Below the pieces are notes generated by a model. It had not been told where the DNA came from, did not search any database, and worked only from the letters and a program-made list of their open reading frames with translations. From positions 217,186-254,436 of the forward strand of contig NZ_KZ679044.1 in the NCBI RefSeq assembly GCF_003024195.1: DNA of 37,251 nt, given 5' to 3'. Positions 22,644 to 31,058 of this stretch are shown piece by piece; positions within the stretch are counted from its first letter, which is position 1; each line of letters begins with the position of its first letter. The position numbers and the translations under genes are program-made. The stretch comes from Streptomyces dioscori (GTDB taxonomy: Bacteria > Actinomycetota > Actinomycetes > Streptomycetales > Streptomycetaceae).

Positions 22644-23489
22644 ATGGTCGCCAGGGCCGTCATTACGGTGAGGCAGGAGCGCTTGGGCACGGAGCTGCGC
22701 AAGCTTCGGGAGCGGTCAGGGCTGGGACTTCGGGAAGCCGCCCGTGCGACGGGGATCAACGAGGGCAAGCTCTCGAACGTGGAGTCCGCGCGCGTCGGCG
22801 TGAGCGCGGAGCGCGTCCGGTTTCTGGCCAGCCACTACGGAGTTGGGGACAGCCCACTCGTCGACGCGCTGGCGGTCATTGCGACCGAGCGGGTGCGGGG
22901 ATGGTGGGAGGAGTATCGCGGTCGTCTCCCGCGAACCTTCGTCGATCTGGCTGAACTGGAGCACCACGCAAGCTACTTGAGATCGTTTGAGATGGTCAGC
23001 ATCCCCGGCCTGTTGCAGACCGAAGAGCACGTTCAGGCGCTCTACGGCGAGACGTTCTGGGGGATGGCGGAGGAGCAGCGCGCGACCAGGGCGCTGTTCC
23101 GGTTGCGGCGCCAGGAGGTCCTTGACCAGGACGACTTCGTCTACGAGGTGGTGATCCACGAAGCCGCTCTCCGCATCAGGAGGGCCGGCCGTGGTGTGGC
23201 CCGACGGCAGTTGCGCCACATCCTGGAGCAGGCCGAGCGCCCTCAAGTCGACCTGCGCGTCGTGCCGTTCGATGTGGACGGCTTCAAGGTCCTCTACGCC
23301 ACGCTGCTTCTGGGTGGTCCTGTTCCAGCGCTGGACACGGTCCTGTTGGACGCCGCGCACGCAGGCACCTTCCTGGACGCGGAGGCCCAGCTCGACCGGT
23401 ATCGGCGGTCCTTCGTAGAGGTGCAGAAGTCGGCATTGGGCGTCGTAGAGTCGAGGGACTTCATCCACCGACTGACCAAGGACCAATGA
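22644..23489 (+). CDS. XRE-family regulator with DUF5753 domain
   Basis: 281 residues. The N-terminal ~70 form the HTH (LGTELRKLRERSGLGLREAARATGINEGKLSNVESARVGVS). The remainder is DUF5753 (YLRSFEMVSIPGLLQTEEHVQALY...VDLRVVPFDV...DRYRRSFVEVQKSAL), the ligand/partner domain of WhiJ/AbaA-locus-type regulators. ATG 22644 follows AGAGGGG; ATG 22626 is possible. Together with the DUF397 protein (ATGA overlap) and the divergent HATPase it forms the three-gene module that affects Streptomyces development and antibiotic production in known cases. Confidence 0.9.
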   Translation: MVARAVITVRQERLGTELRKLRERSGLGLREAARATGINEGKLSNVESARVGVSAERVRFLASHYGVGDSPLVDALAVIATERVRGWWEEYRGRLPRTFVDLAELEHHASYLRSFEMVSIPGLLQTEEHVQALYGETFWGMAEEQRATRALFRLRRQEVLDQDDFVYEVVIHEAALRIRRAGRGVARRQLRHILEQAERPQVDLRVVPFDVDGFKVLYATLLLGGPVPALDTVLLDAAHAGTFLDAEAQLDRYRRSFVEVQKSALGVVESRDFIHRLTKDQ

Positions 23490-23695
23490 GAAAACCTGAC
23501 ATGGCACAGGCCGGCGACTGGCAGAAGTCCTCGTTCTCCGGCGATCAGGAGGGCCCCAACTGCCTTGAGGTAGGCGTCGGTCGGGGTGCCCTCCTCCTCC
23601 GCGAGAGCGAAACCCCTGCCACCGTGCTGGAAGCAACCCGTGGCGGGCTCGCCGGGCTCATACGGCATCTCCGCCTAGCGGCGCCCAGGCGGTGA
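23486..23695 (+). CDS. DUF397 domain protein
   Basis: A 69-residue protein with the DUF397 pattern (WQKSSFSGDQEGPNCLEVG, then LLLRESETP). Its ATG overlaps the XRE stop by four bases. In WhiJ-type modules DUF397 proteins act with the XRE regulator, probably by binding it; that is known for relatives and inferred here. Confidence 0.92.
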   Translation: MRKPDMAQAGDWQKSSFSGDQEGPNCLEVGVGRGALLLRESETPATVLEATRGGLAGLIRHLRLAAPRR

Positions 23696-23707
23696 GGGCA
23701 GGGGCGG

Positions 23708-25165
23708 TCACTTCAGGCGCAAGGGCACGCCCACCTCGTCCGGTGTGAAGAGCTGGGTCTTCGTCGGGGTGAAGCCGTCGTCCGTGCCCCGCAGGACCAG
23801 GAACGCGCCCTTGCGCTTTTCGTAGAGCGGGGCGAAGACCACCGCGTCGGCGTGGTCGTCGCCGTTCACGTCGAGCAGTGGGGGCTGGTGGTCGAAGGCG
23901 TTCCAGTAGTGGGGGTTCGGGGTGCCGGGGAGGCCGTCCGTCCCGGCGTCGACGGTCTGTTCGCCGGCCGCCGACGGGACGCCCCCGGGGCCGCCCGGCA
24001 GCAGCGTCACCTTGCCGTCGTGGCGCCGGAAGTCCGGGGTGTCGACGACGATGTCCGGTCGGCCGTCACCGTTCACGTCCCCGGTGGCCGGTGAACTGCC
24101 GTAGTCCGTACGCCGTTTCGCGCCGTCCTCGCCCTCGATCACCGACTTCTCGCGCCCGGCTCCCAGGCCGGACCTGTCCCCGTACAGGATGGTGAGCGCG
24201 CCGCCCTTGGCCGGCATGTCCGCCGGGGCCACCTTCAGTTGGGTGGGGAGCAGCAGGTCGTCGACGCCGTCGCCGTCCGCGTCGCCCGTGGCCGGGGTGC
24301 GCGGGCCGTCGAAGGTCTCCACGGCTTCGGTGATGGCCGGCTCGCGCGCCGGGTCGCGGGCCAGGCCGACTTCGTCGCCCTCGTAGTAGCCCACCGTGTG
24401 CAGATCCTCGGGCGCGCTCTCGTCCTCCTCCGCGTCGAAGGAGTACGTGAACACCACCTCCGCCTTCCCGTCGGCGTCGAAGTCGCCGGTGGTGGCCGTG
24501 GTGGGTGTCGCGTATCCGTGCTGGTCCAGGTCGAGCGCGGCCTGGCGCTTCGGGGTGCCCTTGCTGTCGAAGGGGCCGTGGAGGAGGAGTCCGGCGGAGC
24601 CGGGAACGGTCGCGGCGGGGTCGCCCGTGCCGCCCTGTCCGCCGTCGAGCAGGTCGGTCGAGCCGTCGCCGTCGAAGTCGGCCGCGGCGAGCGGCCGGAA
24701 GTCCGCGGGCAGGGCGGTGAGTTCGGTTGCGGGGCCCAGGCCCCGGGCGCCGCCGAACAGGGCGAGGGTCGTCAGGCGGGAGTCGGCCCTGCCACGGCCG
24801 ACGACCAGGTCGGTGTAGCCGTCGCCGTCGAGGTCGGTGCGCAGGGGGGAGGTGAAGTACGCGAACTCGGTGCCCGGTGAGGTCCGCTGCGCGGTGGCCG
24901 GGGCCAGGCCGTCGCGGGAGCCGTAGACGACCACCAGGTTCTCCTCGGACCGGGACCTGTCCTTCGACTGGGAGGTGAGGACCGTCGCGAAGTCGTCGTA
25001 GCCGTCGCCGTTGAAGTCGCCGGGGCGGGGTTCGTTGGAGGGTTTTCCGGCGCTCGGCTTCGTGGGGGCGGGAGTGGCGGGGGAGCCCTCACCGCAGCCC
25101 GTGAGCAGGCAGCCGCCGACGGCGAGCAGCGCGACGGCGGCGCGCAGCGAAACCGCGTGGCGCAT
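23708..25165 (-). CDS. FG-GAP repeat lipoprotein
   Basis: 485 residues. The signal peptide ends in a lipobox (LLTGC, Cys near 24), so the protein is lipid-anchored outside the membrane. A short Pro/Ser linker leads to FG-GAP repeats with DFNGDGYDDFATVL, DLDGDGYTDLVVGRG, DFDGDGSTDLLDGG, DFDADGKAEVVFTYS, DADGDGVDDLLLP, DVNGDGRPDIVVDTP and DVNGDDHADAVVFAP loops, a predicted beta-propeller. The start overlaps the stop of the next upstream gene, another FG-GAP lipoprotein (TGATG), so both are made together. The ligand is unknown. Confidence 0.87.
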   Translation of the reverse strand: MRHAVSLRAAVALLAVGGCLLTGCGEGSPATPAPTKPSAGKPSNEPRPGDFNGDGYDDFATVLTSQSKDRSRSEENLVVVYGSRDGLAPATAQRTSPGTEFAYFTSPLRTDLDGDGYTDLVVGRGRADSRLTTLALFGGARGLGPATELTALPADFRPLAAADFDGDGSTDLLDGGQGGTGDPAATVPGSAGLLLHGPFDSKGTPKRQAALDLDQHGYATPTTATTGDFDADGKAEVVFTYSFDAEEDESAPEDLHTVGYYEGDEVGLARDPAREPAITEAVETFDGPRTPATGDADGDGVDDLLLPTQLKVAPADMPAKGGALTILYGDRSGLGAGREKSVIEGEDGAKRRTDYGSSPATGDVNGDGRPDIVVDTPDFRRHDGKVTLLPGGPGGVPSAAGEQTVDAGTDGLPGTPNPHYWNAFDHQPPLLDVNGDDHADAVVFAPLYEKRKGAFLVLRGTDDGFTPTKTQLFTPDEVGVPLRLK

Positions 25166-26472
25166 CAGCCCTCCGCGCCGAGGAACTCCGACGTGGAGAA
25201 GGTGAGTGCGGGCCTGCGTGCGATCAGGGTCTTCTTCGCGCCCGGGTACACGGCGATCGTGTCCTCGGTGTCGCCGCGGTAGGTGCGTACCACCAGGTCC
25301 GCCCGCTTGTCGCCGTCGAAGTCGGCCACCGTCAGGACGCGGGTGGTGCCCCCGGCGGGTGGCTGCACGGTCACCATGCCGGAGGCGGACAGGCCGCCCG
25401 TGCGGCCCTTGAGGATCCGCAGCTGCGAGCCGCTGGAGACCAGTTCGCTCACCCCGTCGCCGTCGAAGTCACCGGCGTCCAGGACCGTACCGGCGACGGC
25501 GAGTTCGCCGCGCAGGGTGCCCGGGACCTCGTACCGCAGGGCCGTGGCGCGCATCGTGCCGATCGCCGCGTCGAGTCCCTTGCCCCTGCCGAACTGGCCG
25601 AAGGCGACGTCGACGCCCTTCGGGAGGGCGACCGCGGTGCCGGTGGGGCCCGTCGGTCCGCCCATGACGAGGGAGGAGGCGGAGGTGCCGGACCCCTCGG
25701 CCGTACGCACCAGCAGGTCGTCGTAGCCGTCGCCGTCGACGTCCACGGCGGGGGGCGCCGGGGCGTTGCCGGGTGAGTCGAGCGGCGCGCCGGCCGCCTT
25801 CGGGGCGCCCTTGCGGGTGAAGGGGCCGCGCAGATAGCTGAGGCGGCCGTCGGAGGCGTGCACGACGAGGTCGGCCGCCCCGTCGCCGTTGAAGTCGCCG
25901 CACACCGGCTGGTCCGGCCAGTCGTTGCCGAAACGTGCCTGCGCGGGGATCGCCAGTTTGACCGCCTTGCCGGACAGGCCCCGGGCCGAACCGAAGAGGA
26001 TCTGCAGCGGTACCGGCGGCTGCCCCTGGCCGTCGTACGGCGGGTCGGTCGACACGACGAGGTCGGTGAAGCCGTCCTTGTCCAGGTCGCAGCTCGCTTC
26101 CGCGTCGAAGACGGCGGGCGACTGCCCCTTGGTGGTGGCCGCGTGCTGCGCGGGACTCAGCAACTGCCGTGCGCCGGGGACGAGTCCGCGGGCCGAGCCG
26201 TACACGATCCCGATGCCGGCGTCGTCCCCGTGCGTGTCACGCTTCACGAGATCGTTGAGTACGAGGTCGGGGTGGCCGTCGCCGTTGAAGTCGCCGGCGA
26301 CCTTGCTGCCCTTGCCCAGCGGTACGGGGATCCGGGCGGGGGCTTTGGCGACCGTGAGGGGCTCGCGGTCGGCGCCGCCCGACGCGTTCCCGCCGTCCGA
26401 GCCGCCGCAGCCCGCGAGCAGCAGGGCGCAGCCCGCCACGGCGCCCGCCGCACGTATTCCGTTCTTCCCCAT
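25165..26472 (-). CDS. FG-GAP repeat lipoprotein
   Basis: 435 residues from ATG 26472: MGKNGIRAAGAVAGCALLLAGC, a signal peptide with lipobox LLAGC. FG-GAP loops follow: DFNGDGHPDLVLND, DLDKDGFTDLVVSTD, DFNGDGAADLVVH, DVDGDGYDDLLVRT, DFDGDGVSELVSSG and DFDGDKRADLVVRTY. The open frame extends to 26538, but those codons would cross the inverted repeat 26484-26530. It is coupled with the second lipoprotein and follows the CisA-like gene on the same strand, separated by a possible terminator. Confidence 0.87.
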   Translation of the reverse strand: MGKNGIRAAGAVAGCALLLAGCGGSDGGNASGGADREPLTVAKAPARIPVPLGKGSKVAGDFNGDGHPDLVLNDLVKRDTHGDDAGIGIVYGSARGLVPGARQLLSPAQHAATTKGQSPAVFDAEASCDLDKDGFTDLVVSTDPPYDGQGQPPVPLQILFGSARGLSGKAVKLAIPAQARFGNDWPDQPVCGDFNGDGAADLVVHASDGRLSYLRGPFTRKGAPKAAGAPLDSPGNAPAPPAVDVDGDGYDDLLVRTAEGSGTSASSLVMGGPTGPTGTAVALPKGVDVAFGQFGRGKGLDAAIGTMRATALRYEVPGTLRGELAVAGTVLDAGDFDGDGVSELVSSGSQLRILKGRTGGLSASGMVTVQPPAGGTTRVLTVADFDGDKRADLVVRTYRGDTEDTIAVYPGAKKTLIARRPALTFSTSEFLGAEG

Positions 26473-26483
26473 GGCCACGTCAA

Positions 26484-26530
26484 CCCCGACCGCATCGTGA
26501 GACAACAACTTGCACATGATGCGGTCGGGG
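26484..26530 (-). terminator. 13-bp perfect inverted repeat after the injection-system operon
   Basis: CCCCGACCGCATC (26484-26496) and its complement (26518-26530) enclose a 21-base AT-richer loop. It lies about 60 bp after the CisA-like stop and just before the lipoprotein start on the minus strand. It may end the long operon or act as an operator for the lipoprotein pair. Confidence 0.6.
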
Positions 26531-26588
26531 CAGGTCATAAGTCATCAGGGATGGCCGTTTTCGGCTCTTGTGGACACCGTGGCGCTCG

Positions 26589-28157
26589 TCACGACCGGCT
26601 GGTGTTCGAGCGGCCGAAGAACTCGATCTCGGCGATGGACACCTGCTTCTTCGCGTCGGCGGCGTACGCCGAGCGCAGGATGAACCGCACCGCGCGGACC
26701 TCGCCCACCCGGAACTTGCGGGCCTGGCCGCCCGCGATCCGGTCGAGGGTGATGAACCGGCTGCTCTTCCTTCCGTCGGCGGTGGTGATCTGCGCCTCGA
26801 TGCGCTTGGGGAGTGCCGACTCCTGGAGATGCTCCTGCTTGGCCGAGACGCCCGAGGTGATCACCACGTCCAGCAGCCGCGTCGGGGTGTCGAAGCGGGC
26901 CTCGATCCACTCGCCCTCACCGGCCTGCGAGACGCCAGGACCCCACCAGGTGTTGCTGAGGCCGTCGAAGGCGAGCTTCTGGCTGTGCCCGGGGTACGAG
27001 CGGGACGCCCTGAAGCTGTCCGGGCCGACCGGGGCGCGCTTGGCGAAGTGGTCGCGGGTCGCGTCGATGCCGTCGCCGATGTTGACGATCAGCGCGATGA
27101 CCAGGCCGATCACGGCGGCGCCGACGACCCAGTTCATGATGCGGCCGAAGCCGCGGCGCAGCCGGGGGCGTTCGCCCGCCCAAGGGGTCTGCCCGTTGCC
27201 GAAGCTCAGCAGGCGGCGCCACCAGGTCTGCCGCTCCGGCGGGCGCGGGCCGCCTTCCATGGGCATGGCGCAGCGGGCGCAGAAGTGCCGGTCGGGCCGG
27301 TTGGGGGTGGAGCACCACGGGCACGGCGGGCCGTCCTCCGGGCCGGACTCGGGGCCCGGGGCGCGGACCTGGGGGCGGCCGGCCAGCGGGACGCCCGGCA
27401 GCACGGGAGCGACGGCGGGGGTGACGGGAGCCCGGGGCTCGGGGTCGCTCACGGGGATGAGGAGGGACCTGGCCCGCTCGTCCGCGGTGTCGGCGGCGGA
27501 GGGGGCCGGAGCCTGGGGCGGGGAGGGAGACGGGGACGGGGACGGGGCGCCGTGACCGAAGCCCACGCGCGGCTCGGTGTCCGTGTCGTCCGCGTGGCCG
27601 CCGGTGGCCGTCCGGGGGGTGAGGGCGGAGAAGATGTCGGGGGCGGCCAGGTCGGCCGGTGCGGCCGGGGACGCGGCCGCGGGGGCCGGTGCCGGGTTCC
27701 GCTGCTCCGGGATGGCGGTGCCCGCACCCGCGGGAGCGGAGGCGTTCGGCGGGGTCGCCGCGGGCGGGGCGGCCGCGGCGGCGCGCTGGTGGGTGTCGTC
27801 CCCGGCGGGGTGGCCGGCGGGGTGGCCCGCGGCCGGGGTGTCGTGGGCCGGGCGGGCCGCCGCCGTACCGGCACCGGGCGCGGCGAACGCGTCCCGTCCC
27901 GGGTCGTTGCGCGGGGCGCTGCCCGGGGCGCTGCCCGCAGCGGCGCCCGGATCGTTGTCGGACCCACGGCCGGTCGCGGAGTCCCGCGCCGGGGCGGCGG
28001 CTCCCGCGGCCACCGGGGCCGCGGCGTTGCGGCCGGTGCCCCAGCCGAGTACCGCGCCGCAGGAATCGCAGAAGGACTGGCCGGGCTCCGCGCGGGTGCC
28101 GCACTCGGCACAGCTGCGCGCCGGCTCCTGTCCCGTGCCGGAGTTCTGGCTGGTCAT
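26589..28157 (-). CDS. cisA: CisA-like bitopic membrane protein of the contractile injection system
   Basis: 522 residues. A zinc ribbon with Cys16, 19, 30 and 33 is followed by a ~240-residue Pro/Ala-rich disordered stretch, a second zinc ribbon (Cys279, 282, 293, 296), a basic patch, one membrane helix (NWVVGAAVIGLVIALIV, about 340-362) and an extracytoplasmic discoidin/glycan-binding-like domain (about 385-520: KLAFDGLSNTWW, VRFILRSAY, IAEIEFFG). From memory this architecture and position match CisA of Streptomyces coelicolor, a membrane protein that links cytoplasmic CIS particles to firing and cell death. ATG overlaps the previous stop (ATGA). The assignment to CisA rests on architecture, not alignment. 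Confidence 0.78.
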   Translation of the reverse strand: MTSQNSGTGQEPARSCAECGTRAEPGQSFCDSCGAVLGWGTGRNAAAPVAAGAAAPARDSATGRGSDNDPGAAAGSAPGSAPRNDPGRDAFAAPGAGTAAARPAHDTPAAGHPAGHPAGDDTHQRAAAAAPPAATPPNASAPAGAGTAIPEQRNPAPAPAAASPAAPADLAAPDIFSALTPRTATGGHADDTDTEPRVGFGHGAPSPSPSPSPPQAPAPSAADTADERARSLLIPVSDPEPRAPVTPAVAPVLPGVPLAGRPQVRAPGPESGPEDGPPCPWCSTPNRPDRHFCARCAMPMEGGPRPPERQTWWRRLLSFGNGQTPWAGERPRLRRGFGRIMNWVVGAAVIGLVIALIVNIGDGIDATRDHFAKRAPVGPDSFRASRSYPGHSQKLAFDGLSNTWWGPGVSQAGEGEWIEARFDTPTRLLDVVITSGVSAKQEHLQESALPKRIEAQITTADGRKSSRFITLDRIAGGQARKFRVGEVRAVRFILRSAYAADAKKQVSIAEIEFFGRSNTSRS

Positions 28158-28711
28158 CTCTCGGGAGTCCTTTCGGCGGCGGTCACCTGGACCGTGTAGG
28201 GCATGTGGGCGGGACGGGCGGCTGCCACGAGGCTGTCGAGGCGGTGTTCGTCCGCGCGGGTCGGGTTGGGCAGGCGCAGGGCGACGTGCAGGCGCGGGCG
28301 GCGGTCGCCGGGGACCGGGCCGAGCGGCCGGGCGTCCCAGGAGGCGCCGCCGCTCTCGGTGATCTCCGGGGCCACGCCGAACACCAGGCGCACCGCCTCG
28401 GACAGGCCGCGGCTGGTGCCCCGTACCCGGTGCAGGAACGCGGCGGCGGCGACGGCCGCGCGCAGCCGGTCCTCGGGCTCGCTGCCGTCGGTCTCGGCGC
28501 CGACCCAGCCGGCCAGCCACCGGGTGAAGTCCACCGGGGCCAGGGACGGCGTGAAGTAGGAGTCCAGGTTGTCGAGGACGGCCAGGATCGGCGCGAGCAC
28601 GTCGTCGAGCCCGCCGACGAAGCGCTGCGCCAGGTCGTCGTCGGCGAACACGGCGGGCAGTGTCATCCCGATGGGCGCGGAGGATCCCAGCCCGTCGATG
28701 GAACCCCTCAC
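28154..28711 (-). CDS. Phage tail protein (gpI-like baseplate component)
   Basis: 185 residues with the P2 gpI-type core: LPAVFADDDLAQRFVGGLDDVLAPILAVLDNLDSYF near 15-55, FTRWLAGWVG, and HRVRGTSRGLSEAVRLVFGV. The C-terminal strand region ends in YTVQVTAAERTPER. GTG 28711 overlaps the stop of the preceding ORF (GTGA) and follows GAAGGGGG; upstream in-frame codons encode shadow sequence. It is a wedge component of the baseplate, encoded after the gpJ-like protein as in P2-type tails. Confidence 0.83.
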   Translation of the reverse strand: MRGSIDGLGSSAPIGMTLPAVFADDDLAQRFVGGLDDVLAPILAVLDNLDSYFTPSLAPVDFTRWLAGWVGAETDGSEPEDRLRAAVAAAAFLHRVRGTSRGLSEAVRLVFGVAPEITESGGASWDARPLGPVPGDRRPRLHVALRLPNPTRADEHRLDSLVAAARPAHMPYTVQVTAAERTPER

Positions 28712-29103
28712 GGCCGGACCCCCTTCGCGCGCGGGTGCCCGCCCGGAGCCGCGACGACGGCCTCCGGGCGGCCCGCGCCCGCACGGGTCGGACGAGCCGG
28801 GCGGGCGGCCGTACGCCCCGGACGAGCCGGACGAGCCGGGTGGGCGGCACGGACCGCAGGCCTCACGGGGCGCGGCGCGTCGGCGGCCGAGCGGCGGATT
28901 CCGCCGTACGTGGTCCGTGCCCGGGGGCCCGGCGCTGCGGTGCCGGTGCGGCGGATCTCGTCGGGCACGGTCCCCGCCGCCCGGCATGCCGGTGCTGGGG
29001 TACCGGGGCGGCGGCTTCCGTCGTGGGCGGTCCGTGCCCGGGATCCCCGCGAGGTGGTGGGGGACGTGAGCGGGGCCGCGGTGTTCGGCCCGTGCGGGGT
29101 CAT
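28708..29103 (-). CDS. Pro/Arg/Ala-rich coupled ORF in the injection-system operon
   Basis: 131 residues, very basic and low in complexity (PARPARPGRTAARPARPTRAG). No domain is recognised. Reasons to call it: its ATG overlaps the baseplate stop as ATGA, and its own stop overlaps the gpI-like GTG as GTGA, so it exactly fills the space between two real genes. An intrinsically disordered, nucleic-acid- or protein-binding accessory protein is possible; a non-coding spacer that stays open because of GC bias is the alternative. Confidence 0.5.
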   Translation of the reverse strand: MTPHGPNTAAPLTSPTTSRGSRARTAHDGSRRPGTPAPACRAAGTVPDEIRRTGTAAPGPRARTTYGGIRRSAADAPRPVRPAVRAAHPARPARPGRTAARPARPTRAGAGRPEAVVAAPGGHPRAKGVRP

Positions 29104-31058
29104 ACGCGGTCTCCGATCACTCGGACGCGGTGGTCGAAGGAGAAGACCAGGGACGGGGCGGCGAGGTCGATGCGGTCCGTCGGGTCGCCGCGCTTGCCGG
29201 TCAGCGGGTCGGCCGGGTGGAGCTGGACCTCGTCGACCAGTTCGACACCGGGGACCCGCTGGAGGACGGCGAAGACCTCGCCGGACTGCACGGGCCGGCC
29301 GAAGCGCCAGCCCCGCCCGTCGGCGCCGCCGATCAGCGGGTCGAGGTGCCGGTACAGGGCGTCGTGCGCCTGACGGCGTACCCGGTCGGTGTCGGTGCCG
29401 CGGAAGGCGTGCACGGTGGCGACCACCGTGATGCCCTGGTAGAAGGGCGGGCCCACCGCCAGCCGCGTGCCGATCAGGCGCCGTTCGTCGAGGTGGCGGG
29501 TGATGCGGTGCAACAGCGCGTCACCGGGGACCAGTTGCTCGAACCGCAGCCGGCCACCGGGGTCGGGTACGGCCTGAGGGACCACCAGCACCCGTACCGC
29601 GTACGCCCCGTGCTCGCCCTCGTCGCCCTCCAGGCAGGTGATGCGGGCCGTCTCGGGCGCGGCCCGGCGGGCCAGCTCCTCGTAGTCGCGCAGGGTCACC
29701 GCCCGCTCCTGGGCGCGCAGCGTGATGGGCGCCCGGGTCTTCGCCTCCTCCACCGTCTCGCCGTCGACGCCGCCGCGCGCCGCCTCCCGGTTGACGACCT
29801 CGGAGACGTACGGGACGGAGGTGCGCAGCACCTGGACGGCGCCACGTGCCACGTTCCCGGCCCGGCCGCCGCCCGTGCGGTAGCGCCGGGCGCGGATGAC
29901 GGCGCCCTTGGGGGCCACCGCCCCGTACTGGCGCAGGGAGCCGTCGGGTTCCCGTACCGCCGGGCCGAACGCGATGTCGCCGGTCGCGGCGTCCAGGGTG
30001 ATGTGCCGGTCGTGCGGGGTGGACGCCGAGAACGACGGGACGACCTCCCAGTCGGTCCAGCCCTCGTGCTCGGCGGTCTGCAGCAGCACCGGGGGCGTGT
30101 CCCCCACCACGGGGAAGTGGGCCAGCCGCAGCCGCTGTCCGGGCAGGCCGCTGGACTCGCCGAGCGCCTCGTCGGTGATGGTCTCGGCGTGCACGGCCGT
30201 GGTGGTGCCGCCCAGCGTGAACGCGTCCACGGAACGCACGGTCGGCGAGGTCGTGTAGAAGGGCTGGTCGGGCAGCGGCTCGGTGACCCGGCAGCGCAGC
30301 CAGCCGGCCTCCTGGCCGCCGGTGCGCGACAGGGTGTGCGCGCCGGGGATGTGCAGAACGACCTCACCGGGCCGGTTGAGACCACCGGTGCCGTCCCGGT
30401 CGATCTCGCAGACGACCCAGCCGTCCTCGGTCCACGCCTCCCACACCAGCGGGGGCTGGCGCGGGTCCACGCCGACACCGTCGACGCGGCTGTCCAGCTC
30501 CATCGCGACCGCGCAGTACGGGACGGCTGTGTCGAGCCCGATCAGCATGCAGTCACCGGGCCGCGGGGACTCGGTGAAGCACATCAGGTCCTTGCCCTCG
30601 GCGAGGTCCGAGGTCCTGTCGGTGACCGGCTCACCCTCGCGCTGGACCACCAGGTACCGCAACTGGCAGGGCACGATGGTCAGTTCGTCCTCGGTGGCGA
30701 AGACCGCCGCCTCCTCGCTCTCGGTGCGCGTGGTGGCGACCTCGGTGCCCACCGGCAGCAGCACCGGCTCGTCCTGCGGCGCGGACAGCCAGAACGTGAC
30801 GTCGGTGCGCGCGGCGGAGGGCGGGAAGAGGGTGATGCCGACCAGGTCGAGGAACGCCAGGTGGTTCTTCTCCGGCACCCGGTTGAGCCGGTAGACGATC
30901 TGGTCGGCCATGTGGGCGACCGTTTCCACGAGGGTGACGCCCGGGTCGGAGACGTTGTGGTCGGTCCACTCCGGGGCGCGCTGCTGGATGTAGCGCTTGG
31001 CGTCGTCGACGAACTGCTGGAAGCGGCGGTCGTCGAGGTTCGGGGAGGGCAGTGCCAT
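29100..31058 (-). CDS. Baseplate assembly protein (gpJ/Afp11-like)
   Basis: 652 residues. The N-terminus matches large baseplate proteins of contractile injection systems (MALPSPNLDDRRFQQFVDDAKRYI, TDHNVSDPGVTLVE, VYRLNRVPEKNHLAFLDLVGI). The central part carries the baseplate J-like region (GGGRAGNVARGAVQVLRTSVPYVSEVVNREAA), followed by DYEELARRAAPETARI. It forms the wedge ring around the spike. The ATG overlaps the gp25 stop (TGATG). Confidence 0.93.
   Translation of the reverse strand: MALPSPNLDDRRFQQFVDDAKRYIQQRAPEWTDHNVSDPGVTLVETVAHMADQIVYRLNRVPEKNHLAFLDLVGITLFPPSAARTDVTFWLSAPQDEPVLLPVGTEVATTRTESEEAAVFATEDELTIVPCQLRYLVVQREGEPVTDRTSDLAEGKDLMCFTESPRPGDCMLIGLDTAVPYCAVAMELDSRVDGVGVDPRQPPLVWEAWTEDGWVVCEIDRDGTGGLNRPGEVVLHIPGAHTLSRTGGQEAGWLRCRVTEPLPDQPFYTTSPTVRSVDAFTLGGTTTAVHAETITDEALGESSGLPGQRLRLAHFPVVGDTPPVLLQTAEHEGWTDWEVVPSFSASTPHDRHITLDAATGDIAFGPAVREPDGSLRQYGAVAPKGAVIRARRYRTGGGRAGNVARGAVQVLRTSVPYVSEVVNREAARGGVDGETVEEAKTRAPITLRAQERAVTLRDYEELARRAAPETARITCLEGDEGEHGAYAVRVLVVPQAVPDPGGRLRFEQLVPGDALLHRITRHLDERRLIGTRLAVGPPFYQGITVVATVHAFRGTDTDRVRRQAHDALYRHLDPLIGGADGRGWRFGRPVQSGEVFAVLQRVPGVELVDEVQLHPADPLTGKRGDPTDRIDLAAPSLVFSFDHRVRVIGDRV

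Noticed and set aside
25858..28199. Long plus-strand frames antisense to the CisA-like gene
   Set aside because: Low-complexity Gly/Ala/Arg sequence without start context; the minus strand encodes clear domains.
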